Part shown: positions 17,130 through 25,060 of the stretch, piece by piece | How the letters are laid out: each line of letters opens with the position of its first letter | Position numbering within the stretch: the first letter of the stretch is position 1 | Assembly: GCF_026341855.1 (NCBI RefSeq) | Contig: NZ_JAPENW010000001.1 | Location: 4,951,001 to 5,015,000, forward strand | From: Streptomyces sp. NBC_00568 | Lineage (GTDB): Bacteria > Actinomycetota > Actinomycetes > Streptomycetales > Streptomycetaceae | DNA length: 64,000 nucleotides | Direction: 5' to 3' | The notes under the pieces: generated by a model | Told to the model about the DNA's origin: nothing | Seen by the model: only the letters and a program-made list of their open reading frames with translations | The model's database searches: none | Translations under genes and position numbers: made by a program

Positions 17130-17963
17130 CTAGGTCCCGGCCCGGCCGCGCAGCTCCTGCGTGCAGCACTTCACGCTGCCGCCGCCCTTGAGGAGCTCAC
17201 CGAGGTCGACGCCGACGGGCACGAAGCCGCGCTCCCGGAGCGGGTCGAAGAGGCCCGTCGCCTCCTGCGGCAACAGCACGTGCAGGCCGTCCGAGACCGC
17301 GTTGAGGCCCAGCGCGGCGGCGTCCTCGTCCTCGGCGGTCAGCGCGTCCGGGAACAGCCGGCGCAGCACCTCGCGGCTGCCGGGGGAGAACGCCGGCGGG
17401 TAGTACATGACCTCGTCCGCCGTGTCGTCGAGGACGGCGAGCGCCGTGTCCAGGTGGTAGTAGCGCGGGTCGACCAGGTCCAGGCCGATCACCGGACGGC
17501 CGAAGAACTCCTGTGCCTCCCCGTGCGAGAGCGGGCTCGCGCGAAAACCGCGGCCCGCGAGCAGGTACGACCCCGTGACCACGAAGTCGCCCTCTCCCTC
17601 GTTGATGTGCGCCGGCTCGCGGATGCGCGCGAAACCGCGGGCGCGGAACCACTCCAGGTGTGCCGCGGCCTCCGGCTCGCGCTCCCGGTAGGCGAACCGG
17701 GCGCCCAGCACCCGGCCGTCCACGACCGTCGCGCCGTTCGCCGCGAAGACCATGTCCGGCAGCCCGGGGCGGGGCGCGAGTTCCTCGACCGAGTGGCCGA
17801 GGGAGCGATAGCGGTCCCGGAGGTCCTCCCACTGGGCGAGGGCGAGCGGTACGTCGACCGGTTTGGCGGGGTCCATCCACGGATTGATCGCGTACGTGAC
17901 GTCGAAGTGCACCGGTGGGCACATGAGGTAGCGCCGGGGCGTGGCGCGGCGGAGAGGATGCAA
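17130..17963 (-). CDS. Dimethylargininase-like amidinohydrolase
   Basis: Guanidino-group modifying enzyme of 277 residues. Family marks are YLMCPPVHFDVTYAINPWMD, PGLPDMVFAANGATVV, HINEGEGDFVVTG, YYHLDTALAVL and the catalytic Cys near the end in GGGSVKCCTQEL. The His-Cys pair with acidic residues fits hydrolysis of methylarginines or arginine to citrulline. The start was placed at TTG 17963, which has AAGGAG six bases upstream; a TTG at 17981 is also in frame but has no site. A TetR regulator is divergent from it, and palindromes lie between them. Confidence 0.88.
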   Translation of the reverse strand: MHPLRRATPRRYLMCPPVHFDVTYAINPWMDPAKPVDVPLALAQWEDLRDRYRSLGHSVEELAPRPGLPDMVFAANGATVVDGRVLGARFAYREREPEAAAHLEWFRARGFARIREPAHINEGEGDFVVTGSYLLAGRGFRASPLSHGEAQEFFGRPVIGLDLVDPRYYHLDTALAVLDDTADEVMYYPPAFSPGSREVLRRLFPDALTAEDEDAAALGLNAVSDGLHVLLPQEATGLFDPLRERGFVPVGVDLGELLKGGGSVKCCTQELRGRAGT

Positions 17964-18008
17964 GGAGGGCTCCTTACGCAACCGCAGGGGCAGTTGATGC
18001 TCATGGTG

Positions 18009-18068
18009 CGGTGCGCACCGTCCCGGGAGCGGGAGGCGAACGGGCCGTGTCCACCGGAGGGACGGTGC
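18009..18068. promoter_or_regulatory. Operator-like palindromes before TetR gene
   Basis: A 12-bp perfect palindrome CGGTGCGCACCG (18009-18020) overlaps the left arm of a 10-bp inverted repeat: GCACCGTCCC (18015-18024) and GGGACGGTGC (18059-18068). GCACCGT occurs once more near 18085. The place between divergent genes suggests a binding site for the TetR product. Confidence 0.45.
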
Positions 18069-18118
18069 CCCCGCCGGAGGCGAGACGCACCGTATCGCCG
18101 CCCTGATAGGTTTCCCGC

Positions 18119-18739
18119 ATGGCCGAGAAGCCCAGCTCCAGCCCCGATTCCACCCGCCGCAGCGAGAAGTCCCGGCGCGCGATCTACGCCGCGGCCCTCG
18201 CCCTGGTCGGCGAGGCCGGATACCCCAGGACCACGATCGAGGGCATCGCGGCGCGGGCCGGAGTCGGGAAGCAGACGATCTACCGGTGGTGGTCGTCGAA
18301 GGCCGATGTGCTGCTGGACGCCTTCATGGACCTCGGCGAGCAGGCCGCCCGGGCGGCGGGACAGGAGCCGTACGAGATCCCGGACACCGGGGACCTGGCC
18401 GCCGATCTGAAGCTGGTGCTGCGCGCCACCGTCGACGAGCTGCTCGACCCCGCCTTCGAGGTGCCCTCCCGCGCCCTGGCCGCCGAGGGCCTCGTGAACG
18501 AGCGGCTCGGCGCCGAGTTCGTGGCCAGACTGCTCGAGCCCCAGCTCCAGCTGTACGTGCGGCGGCTGCGTTCGGCACAGGCCAAGGGCGACGTGCGCCG
18601 GGACATCGACCCCCGGATCGCCCTGGAGCTGTTCGTCTCCCCGCTCGCCCAGCGCTGGCTCCAGCGCACGGCCCCGATCTCGTACGACTACACGGACACG
18701 CTCGTCGACTACGCCCTGCACGGTATCGCCCCCCGCTGA
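18119..18739 (+). CDS. TetR/AcrR family regulator
   Basis: Dimeric ligand-responsive repressor, 206 residues. The N-terminal helix-turn-helix is textbook, with YPRTTIEGIAARAGVGKQTIYRWWSSKADV at about residues 37-66 summarised by its core AARAGVGKQTIYRWW. The C-terminal ligand domain is of the type found in AcrR-like regulators and ends DYALHGIAPR. The start ATG 18119 follows the divergent dimethylargininase-like gene by 155 bp, so that gene is a plausible target together with its own promoter. The ligand is unknown. Confidence 0.92.
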   Translation: MAEKPSSSPDSTRRSEKSRRAIYAAALALVGEAGYPRTTIEGIAARAGVGKQTIYRWWSSKADVLLDAFMDLGEQAARAAGQEPYEIPDTGDLAADLKLVLRATVDELLDPAFEVPSRALAAEGLVNERLGAEFVARLLEPQLQLYVRRLRSAQAKGDVRRDIDPRIALELFVSPLAQRWLQRTAPISYDYTDTLVDYALHGIAPR

Positions 18740-18855
18740 GGGGGGAGAAATCTCCGCACTTCATGAAATAACGCCTGATCAGGGTGGGGTGAACGCATCG
18801 CCCCACCTACCCCGGTTGTCGGCTCCGGCCACCCGGGGCGCAGGATGGTGGGACC

Positions 18856-18903
18856 ATGGGCAAGAAGGACGAGTGCACCGAGGCGAGGCGAGGGGATAGA
18901 TGA
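18856..18903 (+). CDS. 15-residue upstream ORF (leader peptide)
   Basis: ATG at 18856 opens a 15-codon frame, MGKKDECTEARRGDR, whose TGA overlaps the ATG of the next gene as ATGA (18900-18903). The four-base overlap is the usual geometry of translational coupling, and the downstream start has only a GGGG-type site inside the small frame. It was too short for standard ORF calling. Function could be control of the downstream gene; there is no protein-level evidence. Confidence 0.45.
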   Translation: MGKKDECTEARRGDR

Positions 18904-19634
18904 GCGCAGAGTTCGGCCGCCGCTCCGGCGCGCAGGGCAGGATCTCCCAGTGGCTGCGCGGACGCAGGCCGAAGGCCCCTGCGGAGACGTCCGAGGGCGG
19001 GCGTGAGGCCCTGCTGCTCGCCGCCGCCGCCGCGGGGCTGCCGCTCGCGCAGGCCGCGTACCCCTCCGGCTACCGCTGTTCCTGCGACCGTGTCGGCTGT
19101 CCGACCCCCGCGCGCCACCCCGTCTCCTTCGCCTGGCAGACACAGTCGACGACCGACCGCGCGCAGATCGAGCGCTGGGCCCGGCACCAGCCGAAGGCGA
19201 ACTTCATCACCGCCACCGGCATGGTGCACGACGTCCTCGACGTCCCGCTGGACGCCGGGCGCGAGGCGCTGGAGCGGATACTGGCCTCCGACATCGAGGT
19301 CGGACCCGTCGCTCGGACCGGCGACGGACGCATGCTCTTCTTCACCCTCACCCGGGGTACGCCCGAGGACGAGGACGAGTGGTGGCCCTGCGAGCTGGAC
19401 TGCCATCCCGAGACGATGGACGAGCACCCCGGCTTCCGCTGGCACTGCCGCGGCTCCTACGTCCTCGTGCCGCCGGCCCAGCTGCCCGGCGGTCTGAGCG
19501 TCGACTGGGTGCGCGGGCCCGAGCACCCGCTGCCGGATCCGCTCACCCTCCTGGAGATCCTGACCGACGAATGCGCCCGCTACGCCGGGGAGAACGGCGC
19601 GGACCAGCTCGCCGCCTGGCCGCACCGGGGCTGA
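18900..19634 (+). CDS. Primase/polymerase (Prim-Pol N-domain)-like protein
   Basis: Protein of 244 residues resembling the N-terminal domain of bifunctional DNA primase/polymerases (PF09250 type). The zinc-knuckle-like YRCSCDRVGCPTPARHP, the DAttd-like QSTTDRAQIERWARHQPKANFITATG and the following strand are recognisable. But the catalytic DxD strand reads VLDVPLDAG, and the SxH motif expected about 50 residues later is absent (GDGRMLFFTLTRG). No helicase domain follows. It may be a non-catalytic nucleotide- or DNA-binding relative fixed in the Streptomyces chromosome. It is coupled by ATGA to a 15-codon upstream ORF. Confidence 0.82.
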   Translation: MSAEFGRRSGAQGRISQWLRGRRPKAPAETSEGGREALLLAAAAAGLPLAQAAYPSGYRCSCDRVGCPTPARHPVSFAWQTQSTTDRAQIERWARHQPKANFITATGMVHDVLDVPLDAGREALERILASDIEVGPVARTGDGRMLFFTLTRGTPEDEDEWWPCELDCHPETMDEHPGFRWHCRGSYVLVPPAQLPGGLSVDWVRGPEHPLPDPLTLLEILTDECARYAGENGADQLAAWPHRG

Positions 19635-19640
19635 GATCCC

Positions 19641-19668
19641 GCCCGGCCGGCCGGAGCGGGGGCCGGGC
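19641..19668. terminator. Hairpin between convergent genes
   Basis: GCCCGGC (19641-19647) pairs with GCCGGGC (19662-19668) in the 33-bp gap between the Prim-Pol-like gene and the convergent lipoprotein gene. It overlaps the first base of the latter's stop codon. Weak but well placed. Confidence 0.4.
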
Positions 19669-20681
19669 TACTCGCCCTTGGCCCCCGTCAGCCCCTCGAT
19701 CCGTCCGAGGACCGACACCCGCTGGTCGCCCGAACCCTTCGCCGGGTCCAGGACGACCTGGTTGGAGACGAACTCCAGGGTGAGGGACTGCTTGACCTCA
19801 CCGGTCGTCAGGGCCTCGACGTCGGCGCTCGGGGCGGGAATCGCGGTGCCCGCCGCGGCGGTCTGCTTCTCGAAGCGCTGCGTGGCGAAGAACACCAGCG
19901 CCCCGCCGTCCGCGGTGCGCAGCCCCACCGGCGCGTAGGCGCGCGCGGTCAGCGGCTCGTCGATGTACTGCCTGGCGAGGCCGGGCTTGCTGGCGAACTT
20001 CTTGCGCTGGGCCCGCCACTGCGAGGTGTGGACGCCCGCGGCGAAGGTGTCGCCGCCCGCCTTCAGATAGGTCGCGTACGTCCGGCCGAGCTTCTCCGGC
20101 TCTATCGCGAGCGCCGCGTCGTCGGCCGTGACCGGCTGCGCCCAGCCGTCCTTGTCCTTCGTGAACTTCGGTACGTCACCGGCGCCGAGGACCGTCAGAT
20201 ACGAGGCCTGCCACACCTCGTCGGCGCTGTCCCGGGTGAAGACGAGCAGCCAACGGCTGCCCGGCACACCCTTGTTGGCCGCCGCGTTCGCCACGAACCA
20301 GCGCGGCCAGCCCGCCTTCGCCGGTACCGCGTACTCGGCGTCGCTGAACTTCAGCGGCGAATGCGCCGGATTCCCGCCCGGGTTGTTCGTGTGCCCGGCC
20401 TTCAGCTTGGCGCCGTCGATGTCCGCGAGCGGACCGGACACCCGGTCCGCGTCCTTGGAACGGTCGTACGTCCTGTCCGCCTCGTTGTAGGCGGTGGTGA
20501 AGTCCCCCAGCGCGCGGGCGGCTTCGGCGGCGGTCGCCGCGGGCACGACCTTTCGCTCGCCGTGCACCACCACGCAGCCGTTCGCCGCCAAGGACAGGAC
20601 GGCCACCGTCCCCGTCGCCAGGGCGAAACGGATGGGACTACGAGGCCTTCGTGGGCTGCGACCCGTGCGATCCCTGCTCAT
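19668..20681 (-). CDS. Putative lipoprotein after efeU
   Basis: Exported protein of 337 residues with no clear enzymatic motif; it resembles an uncharacterised Streptomyces lipoprotein family. A basic N-terminus (RSPRRPRSPIR) and hydrophobic core end in SLAANGC at about residue 36. That Cys may be lipidated, though the lipobox is imperfect (Ala rather than Leu at -3). The mature part is a soluble alpha/beta protein with many Lys and Asp. It starts at ATG 20681, 44 bp inside the 3' end of efeU, so it is the last gene of the efe operon by position. An accessory envelope role in iron uptake is possible but only inferred. Confidence 0.85.
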   Translation of the reverse strand: MSRDRTGRSPRRPRSPIRFALATGTVAVLSLAANGCVVVHGERKVVPAATAAEAARALGDFTTAYNEADRTYDRSKDADRVSGPLADIDGAKLKAGHTNNPGGNPAHSPLKFSDAEYAVPAKAGWPRWFVANAAANKGVPGSRWLLVFTRDSADEVWQASYLTVLGAGDVPKFTKDKDGWAQPVTADDAALAIEPEKLGRTYATYLKAGGDTFAAGVHTSQWRAQRKKFASKPGLARQYIDEPLTARAYAPVGLRTADGGALVFFATQRFEKQTAAAGTAIPAPSADVEALTTGEVKQSLTLEFVSNQVVLDPAKGSGDQRVSVLGRIEGLTGAKGE

Positions 20682-21513
20682 CAGGTGCCTTCACCTTCCC
20701 CTTCCCGGAGGCGAACCCTACCGGGGCGAGGAAGATCGTGAGCGTCGGGACCAAGTACAGCGCCCACACCGTGACCTGAAGGACGGTCGGGTCGGGCTGG
20801 AAGTTGAAGACGCCCTTCAGCAGGGTGCCGTACCAGCTGGTGGGGTCGATCGTGTTGCTGATGTCGAAGGCGAGGTTCGTCAGACCGGGGACGAAGTCGG
20901 CTTCCTGGAGGTCGTGGACGCCGTAGGCCAGGACGCCCGCGGCGACGACGACCAGCATGCCGCCGGTCCAGGTGAAGAACTTGGCGAGGTTGATCTTCAG
21001 CGCGCCGCGGTAGAAGAGCCAGCCGAGGAGGACCGCGGTGGCCAGGCCGAGGGCCACGCCGATCAGCGGGCGGGGTGTGCCGTCGCTGGCCGCGTGCACC
21101 GACGCCCACACGAACAGGGCGGTCTCCAGGCCTTCGCGGCCGACCGCGAGGAACGCCGTCGCGACCAGCGCGCCCGTTCCCATGGCCAGGGCGGCGTCCA
21201 GCCTGCCGTGCAGTTCGGACTTCAGGTGGCGGGCGGTGCGCCGCATCCAGAAGACCATCCAGGTGACCAGGCCGACGGCGAGGACCGACAGCGAGCCGCC
21301 GAGCGCCTCCTGCGCCTGGAACGTCATCTCCTGGGAGCCGAATTCGAGGGCGCAGCCGAAGCCGAGCGCCACGGCGATCGCCACGCCGATGCCGATCCAG
21401 ATCGGCTTCAGGGCGTCCCTGCGATCCGTCTTGACCAGGTAGGCGATGAGGATGCAGACGACGAGGCTGGCTTCCAGGCCCTCGCGCAGCCCGATCAGGT
21501 AGTTGCCGAACAC
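20638..21513 (-). CDS. efeU: Iron permease EfeU (FTR1 family)
   Basis: Seven-helix ferrous/ferric iron permease, 291 residues. The two REGLE iron-binding motifs are present: LREGLEASLVV at the N-terminus and GREGLETALFVW in the fourth helix. The start is GTG 21513 (VFGNYLIGLREG), with GGAGG seven bases upstream. The gene follows efeB by 2 bp, so translation is coupled. It forms with EfeO and EfeB a low-pH, low-iron uptake system in which iron is oxidised outside and passed through this channel. The open frame upstream (to 21549) overlaps efeB and was excluded. Confidence 0.96.
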   Translation of the reverse strand: MFGNYLIGLREGLEASLVVCILIAYLVKTDRRDALKPIWIGIGVAIAVALGFGCALEFGSQEMTFQAQEALGGSLSVLAVGLVTWMVFWMRRTARHLKSELHGRLDAALAMGTGALVATAFLAVGREGLETALFVWASVHAASDGTPRPLIGVALGLATAVLLGWLFYRGALKINLAKFFTWTGGMLVVVAAGVLAYGVHDLQEADFVPGLTNLAFDISNTIDPTSWYGTLLKGVFNFQPDPTVLQVTVWALYLVPTLTIFLAPVGFASGKGKVKAPDEQGSHGSQPTKAS

Positions 21514-21515
21514 GG

Positions 21516-22826
21516 CTACGCCTCCTTGGAGAACAGCGCGCGGCCCCACCAGTCGTCCTTGTCACGGACGCCGGGCGGGACGGCGAATATCGCCGAACTC
21601 ACGTGCTGGATGTACTCGTTGAGCGCGTCGATACGCGACAGGTTGCGCTGCACGGGGATGAACCCCTTGCGCACGTCCCGCTGGTACGCGAGGAAGAACA
21701 GGCCCGCTTCGAGACGGCCGAGACCGTCCGTGCCGTCGGTGAAGGAGTAGCCGCGGCGCAGGAGCGTCGCCCCGTCGTTGGAGTGGGGGTGCGCGAGCCG
21801 GACATGGGCGTCGGGCTTCATCGCCTTCAGGAACGGCTCGTCGCGCTCCCTGGCCTTGCCGACGGGGGCGCCCTCGCCCTTGTCGCGGCCGAAGATGTCC
21901 TCCTGCTCCTGGAGCGGGGTGCGGTCCCAGGTCTCGATGTTCATCCGGATACGGCGGGCGACGAGGTACGAGCCCCCGTTCATCCAGTCGGGACCGTCCT
22001 TCTCGTCCACCCACACGAACTTCTTCAGCCGGTCCGTCTCGGTGCCCGCGATGTTGCGGGTGCCGTCCTTGAAGCCCATCAGGTTGCGCGGGGTCTGCTC
22101 CTCCGGAGTGGTCGACGAGGTCTTGCCGAAGCCGAGCTGTGACCAGCGGACGGCGACCTTGCCGAAACCGATGCGGGCGAGGTTGCGGATCGCGTGCACC
22201 GCGACCTGCGGGTCGTCCGCGCACGCCTGGATGCACAGGTCGCCGTTGCTGCGGGCCTTGTCCAGGTTGTCGCCCGGGAACCTCGGCAGGTCGACGAGCG
22301 CCTCCGGCCGCCGGTCCGCCAGGTCGAACTTCTCGAACAGGGACGGACCGAAGCCGATCGTCAGCGTCAGCCGGGAGGGCTTGAGTCCCAGCGCCTCACC
22401 GGTGTCGTCCGGCGGCGCCTCGGCCAGACCGCCGTACGCGCCCTCGCCGACCGCGTGCCCGGCGGTCATCCGGGCGGCGGCGGCCGTCCAGTCCTTGAGG
22501 AGCTGGACGAAAGCGGCCCGGTCGTCGGTCTTCACGTCGAACGCGGCGAAGTGCAGCCGGTCCTGCACCGCTGTCGCGATGCCCGCCTGGTGCGTGCCGT
22601 GGAAGGCGACCGCGGCGCCGGTCTCGGCCGCGGCCGGATCGACGTCGTTGCCGGTACGGGTCATCGCGACGGCGCCGCCGGCCGCGGCGGCACCGAGCGC
22701 GAGCCCGGCACCACCCCAGCCGATCAACGAACGCCGGGACGGCGCGGAGCCGGTGCCGGCCGACGTGGCCGCTTGCGTGCCGTCCGTGCTGTCGGTGCTG
22801 TCCGTGCTGTCCTGGGGGTCCGTCAT
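21516..22826 (-). CDS. efeB: DyP-type heme peroxidase EfeB
   Basis: Tat-exported heme peroxidase of 436 residues, oxidising ferrous iron or porphyrins for the Efe system. The N-terminus has a DST repeat, then the twin arginine at residues 31-32 (PSRRSLIGWGGAGLALG) and a hydrophobic stretch. The DyP signature GFKDGTRN (GxxDG) and the proximal-side region with DAHVRLAHPHSN are intact, and the C-terminus ends GFIPVQRNLSRID with the family helix. The ATG at 22826 has GGAG upstream. It lies 10 bp after efeO and 2 bp before efeU. Hemes for this enzyme could come from the neighbouring heme import system. Confidence 0.96.
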   Translation of the reverse strand: MTDPQDSTDSTDSTDGTQAATSAGTGSAPSRRSLIGWGGAGLALGAAAAGGAVAMTRTGNDVDPAAAETGAAVAFHGTHQAGIATAVQDRLHFAAFDVKTDDRAAFVQLLKDWTAAAARMTAGHAVGEGAYGGLAEAPPDDTGEALGLKPSRLTLTIGFGPSLFEKFDLADRRPEALVDLPRFPGDNLDKARSNGDLCIQACADDPQVAVHAIRNLARIGFGKVAVRWSQLGFGKTSSTTPEEQTPRNLMGFKDGTRNIAGTETDRLKKFVWVDEKDGPDWMNGGSYLVARRIRMNIETWDRTPLQEQEDIFGRDKGEGAPVGKARERDEPFLKAMKPDAHVRLAHPHSNDGATLLRRGYSFTDGTDGLGRLEAGLFFLAYQRDVRKGFIPVQRNLSRIDALNEYIQHVSSAIFAVPPGVRDKDDWWGRALFSKEA

Positions 22827-22836
22827 GGCGTTGCTC

Positions 22837-23985
22837 CTACTTCACGACGGCGGCGGCGAGCTTGGACAGGGGCTCGGCGAGCGCGTTGACCGCGTCCTGG
22901 AGCTCCTTGCGGTCGGCCTTGCCGACCTTGTCGTACGAGGTGAAGTCGTACGAGGTCTTGTCCGTGCGGTACTTGTCGAGCAGCGTGTTCAGTGCGGCGA
23001 ACTGCTTGTCGAGCTCCGTCGCCAGCGCGGCGTCGTTCTCCGCGGCGACCGGCTTGAGCAGCTCGTACGCCTTCTGCGCGCCCTCGACGTTGCCCTTGAA
23101 GTCGCTCAGGTCGGTGTGCGAGTAGCGGTCCTCCTCGCCGGTGACCTTGCCGCTGGCGACCTCGTCCAGCAGCTCCTTGGCGCCGTTGGCCATGGAGGTC
23201 GGGGTGATCTCGGCCTTGCCGACCCGCTTCTGCCAGTCGGTCAGGTCCGTGACCAGCAGACCGGCGAGCTCCTTCTCGCGGTCACCGATCTTCTTGTCCT
23301 GCCAGAGGGACTTCTCCAGGCGGTGCCAGCCGGTCCAGTCCGTGGCCGGGTCCTGGCCCTCCTCCAGGCCGTCCTCGCGGACGTCGACCTTCGGGTCGAT
23401 GTCACCGAAGGACTCGGCGACCGGCTCGGTGCGCTCCCAGCCCAGACGCGAGGAGGCGAACTCCTTCTTCGCGGCCTCGATGTCACCGGCCTTGACGGCC
23501 TTGGCGAACGCCTCGGCCTTCGGCAGCGTGGCGTCGGCCTGCTCCTGCGCGTACTCGCGGTACGCGGCGACGGCCTTGTCCAGACGCGGGTCGCGCTTGG
23601 CGACCTTGCCGCCGGTGACGGTGAGCTTCTGGCGGACGCCGTGGCCCTTCATGCCCGGACGGCAGGCGATCTCGTACGAGCCGGCCTTCACCTCGGCGGT
23701 CAGCGTGTACTTGGTGCCGGGGCCGATGTTCTCCTTCTCGGAGACGATCCGGTCGTCGGGGAACACGATCTCGACCTCGGTGGCCTTCGACCCCTTGTTC
23801 TCGATCTTCAGCGTGACCTGGCCGGCCGGAACGGTCTTGACGGAGGTCTCGCACTTCGAGTCCGCGGCGGTCACCTGGATCGCGTCGCCGTTCTTCGCGT
23901 CGCTCTTCTCGGTGCAACCCGTGACGGCGGCCAGAGCGGCCGCGGTGGCGGCAGCGGTGACAACAGAGAGTCGGACGGCTCGCAT
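22837..23985 (-). CDS. efeO: Iron-binding lipoprotein EfeO (cupredoxin + M75)
   Basis: Extracytoplasmic iron-binding component, 382 residues. The lipobox is VTGC with Cys24. Residues about 35-125 form a cupredoxin domain (AGQVTLKIENKGSKATEVE, ending KLTVTGGKV), and about 130-380 an imelysin/M75-type helical domain with the HxxE metal motif in GWHRLEKSL. The cupredoxin domain has Cys45 and Cys108 but no evident blue-copper ligand set. The ATG at 23985 has GGAG upstream. It is the first gene of the efeOBU operon and has an iron box 55 bp before it. Confidence 0.96.
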   Translation of the reverse strand: MRAVRLSVVTAAATAAALAAVTGCTEKSDAKNGDAIQVTAADSKCETSVKTVPAGQVTLKIENKGSKATEVEIVFPDDRIVSEKENIGPGTKYTLTAEVKAGSYEIACRPGMKGHGVRQKLTVTGGKVAKRDPRLDKAVAAYREYAQEQADATLPKAEAFAKAVKAGDIEAAKKEFASSRLGWERTEPVAESFGDIDPKVDVREDGLEEGQDPATDWTGWHRLEKSLWQDKKIGDREKELAGLLVTDLTDWQKRVGKAEITPTSMANGAKELLDEVASGKVTGEEDRYSHTDLSDFKGNVEGAQKAYELLKPVAAENDAALATELDKQFAALNTLLDKYRTDKTSYDFTSYDKVGKADRKELQDAVNALAEPLSKLAAAVVK

Positions 23986-24039
23986 TCAGGCTCCAAGAGA
24001 AGTTCGGACAAACCGTACGGTGGGGCCCGTTCGGCATGG

Positions 24040-24058
24040 TGAGGCTGGCCTAACTTAT
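24040..24058 (-). promoter_or_regulatory. Iron box (DmdR/IdeR site) of efeOBU
   Basis: On the minus strand the 19-mer ATAAGTTAGGCCAGCCTCA matches 14 of 19 positions of the consensus TTAGGTTAGGCTAACCTAA. It lies 55 bp before efeO. A smaller inverted repeat, TGAGG-CTTC-CCTCA at 24060-24073, abuts it and may be a second half-site. Repression by Fe2+-loaded DmdR1/IdeR is the usual reading. Confidence 0.7.
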
Positions 24059-24175
24059 CTGAGGCTTCCCTCACTGATACCCGGCCGTGCAGTGATTCAG
24101 CTCTCACAGATGGCGCACAGGAACGGCTTGATCACGGTGACTCAAACCGGACCCCATGAAAAGGTCAAGGGATGG

Positions 24176-25060
24176 TCAAGCGTCCCGTTTCGGGGTGATC
24201 AGGGCGGCGCCGGTCCTGGGGTGCGGCAACACCTCGACCGGCTGCCGGTAGACGTCGGTCAGAAGCCCGTCGGTGAAGACCTCCGCCGGCCGGCCGTGGG
24301 CCGCGACACGACCGGCGCACAGAATCGCGACCCGGTGCGCGTACGCCGCCGCGAGCCCGAGGTCGTGCAACACCACGACCACCGCGTCCCCGGCGTGCGC
24401 CCTTTCCCGGCACACCCGCAGCACCAACTCCTGGTGCCGCAGGTCGAGGGCGGCGGTCGGTTCGTCGAGCAGCAGCAGCGGCGCGCGCTGCGCGAGCACC
24501 CGGGCGAGCGCGACCCGCGCGCGCTCCCCGCCGCTGAGCGCGGCGAACGAGCGGGGCGCGAAGGCGGTGACCTCGGTGGCCGCCATGGCGGCGGCGACCG
24601 CCGCGTCGTCGTCCCGCGGAGCGCGGGCCCAGGGCGCCCGCCCCATCCGGACGACCTCCTCGACCGTGAACGGGAAGGAGAGCGACGCCGACTGGGGGAG
24701 AACGGCCCGGCGCAGGGCGAGTTCGGCCGCGGTCCACTGCGCCGCCGGGCGCCCGTGCAGACGGACGACCCCTTCCGTGGCGGGCAGATCGGCCGCCAGC
24801 GCGGACAGGAGGGTTGATTTTCCCGCCCCGTTGGGCCCGACCAGCGCGAGCACCTCGCCGGCACGGGCGGCGACGTCGACACCGCGCAGCACCTCGTGGG
24901 CGCCGAGCCGGACATGGAGACCCTCGGCCGCGGCGAGCACGTCGCCGGGGGCGGCCGGGGGAGGCGGTGCGTGCCGCGCCGTACCGGAGAGCCGCAGGCT
25001 CCTGGCCGTGCGCGGGAACCTCAGGAGCGTGCGCCCGGTGTCGCTTCGAAGGGATCTCAC
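24176..25060 (-). CDS. hmuV: Heme ABC transporter ATP-binding protein
   Basis: ATPase of a FecCD-type importer, 294 residues. A 45-residue Pro/Ala-rich N-terminal extension precedes the nucleotide-binding domain. Walker A is GPNGAGKST (about 75-83), the Q-loop AVLPQSA, the signature LSGGERAR, Walker B LLLLDEPTAALD and the switch His in VVLHDLGLAA. Its spacing is that of heme/siderophore ATPases. Heme is the likely substrate given the adjacent HtaA proteins and heme oxygenase. The start GTG 25060 overlaps the permease stop (GTGA) with AAGGAGG upstream. Confidence 0.92.
   Translation of the reverse strand: MRSLRSDTGRTLLRFPRTARSLRLSGTARHAPPPPAAPGDVLAAAEGLHVRLGAHEVLRGVDVAARAGEVLALVGPNGAGKSTLLSALAADLPATEGVVRLHGRPAAQWTAAELALRRAVLPQSASLSFPFTVEEVVRMGRAPWARAPRDDDAAVAAAMAATEVTAFAPRSFAALSGGERARVALARVLAQRAPLLLLDEPTAALDLRHQELVLRVCRERAHAGDAVVVVLHDLGLAAAYAHRVAILCAGRVAAHGRPAEVFTDGLLTDVYRQPVEVLPHPRTGAALITPKRDA

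Noticed and set aside
21778..24042. 754-residue plus-strand frame over efeB and efeO
   Set aside because: Opposite to two genes with Tat or lipoprotein signals and family motifs; a shadow.
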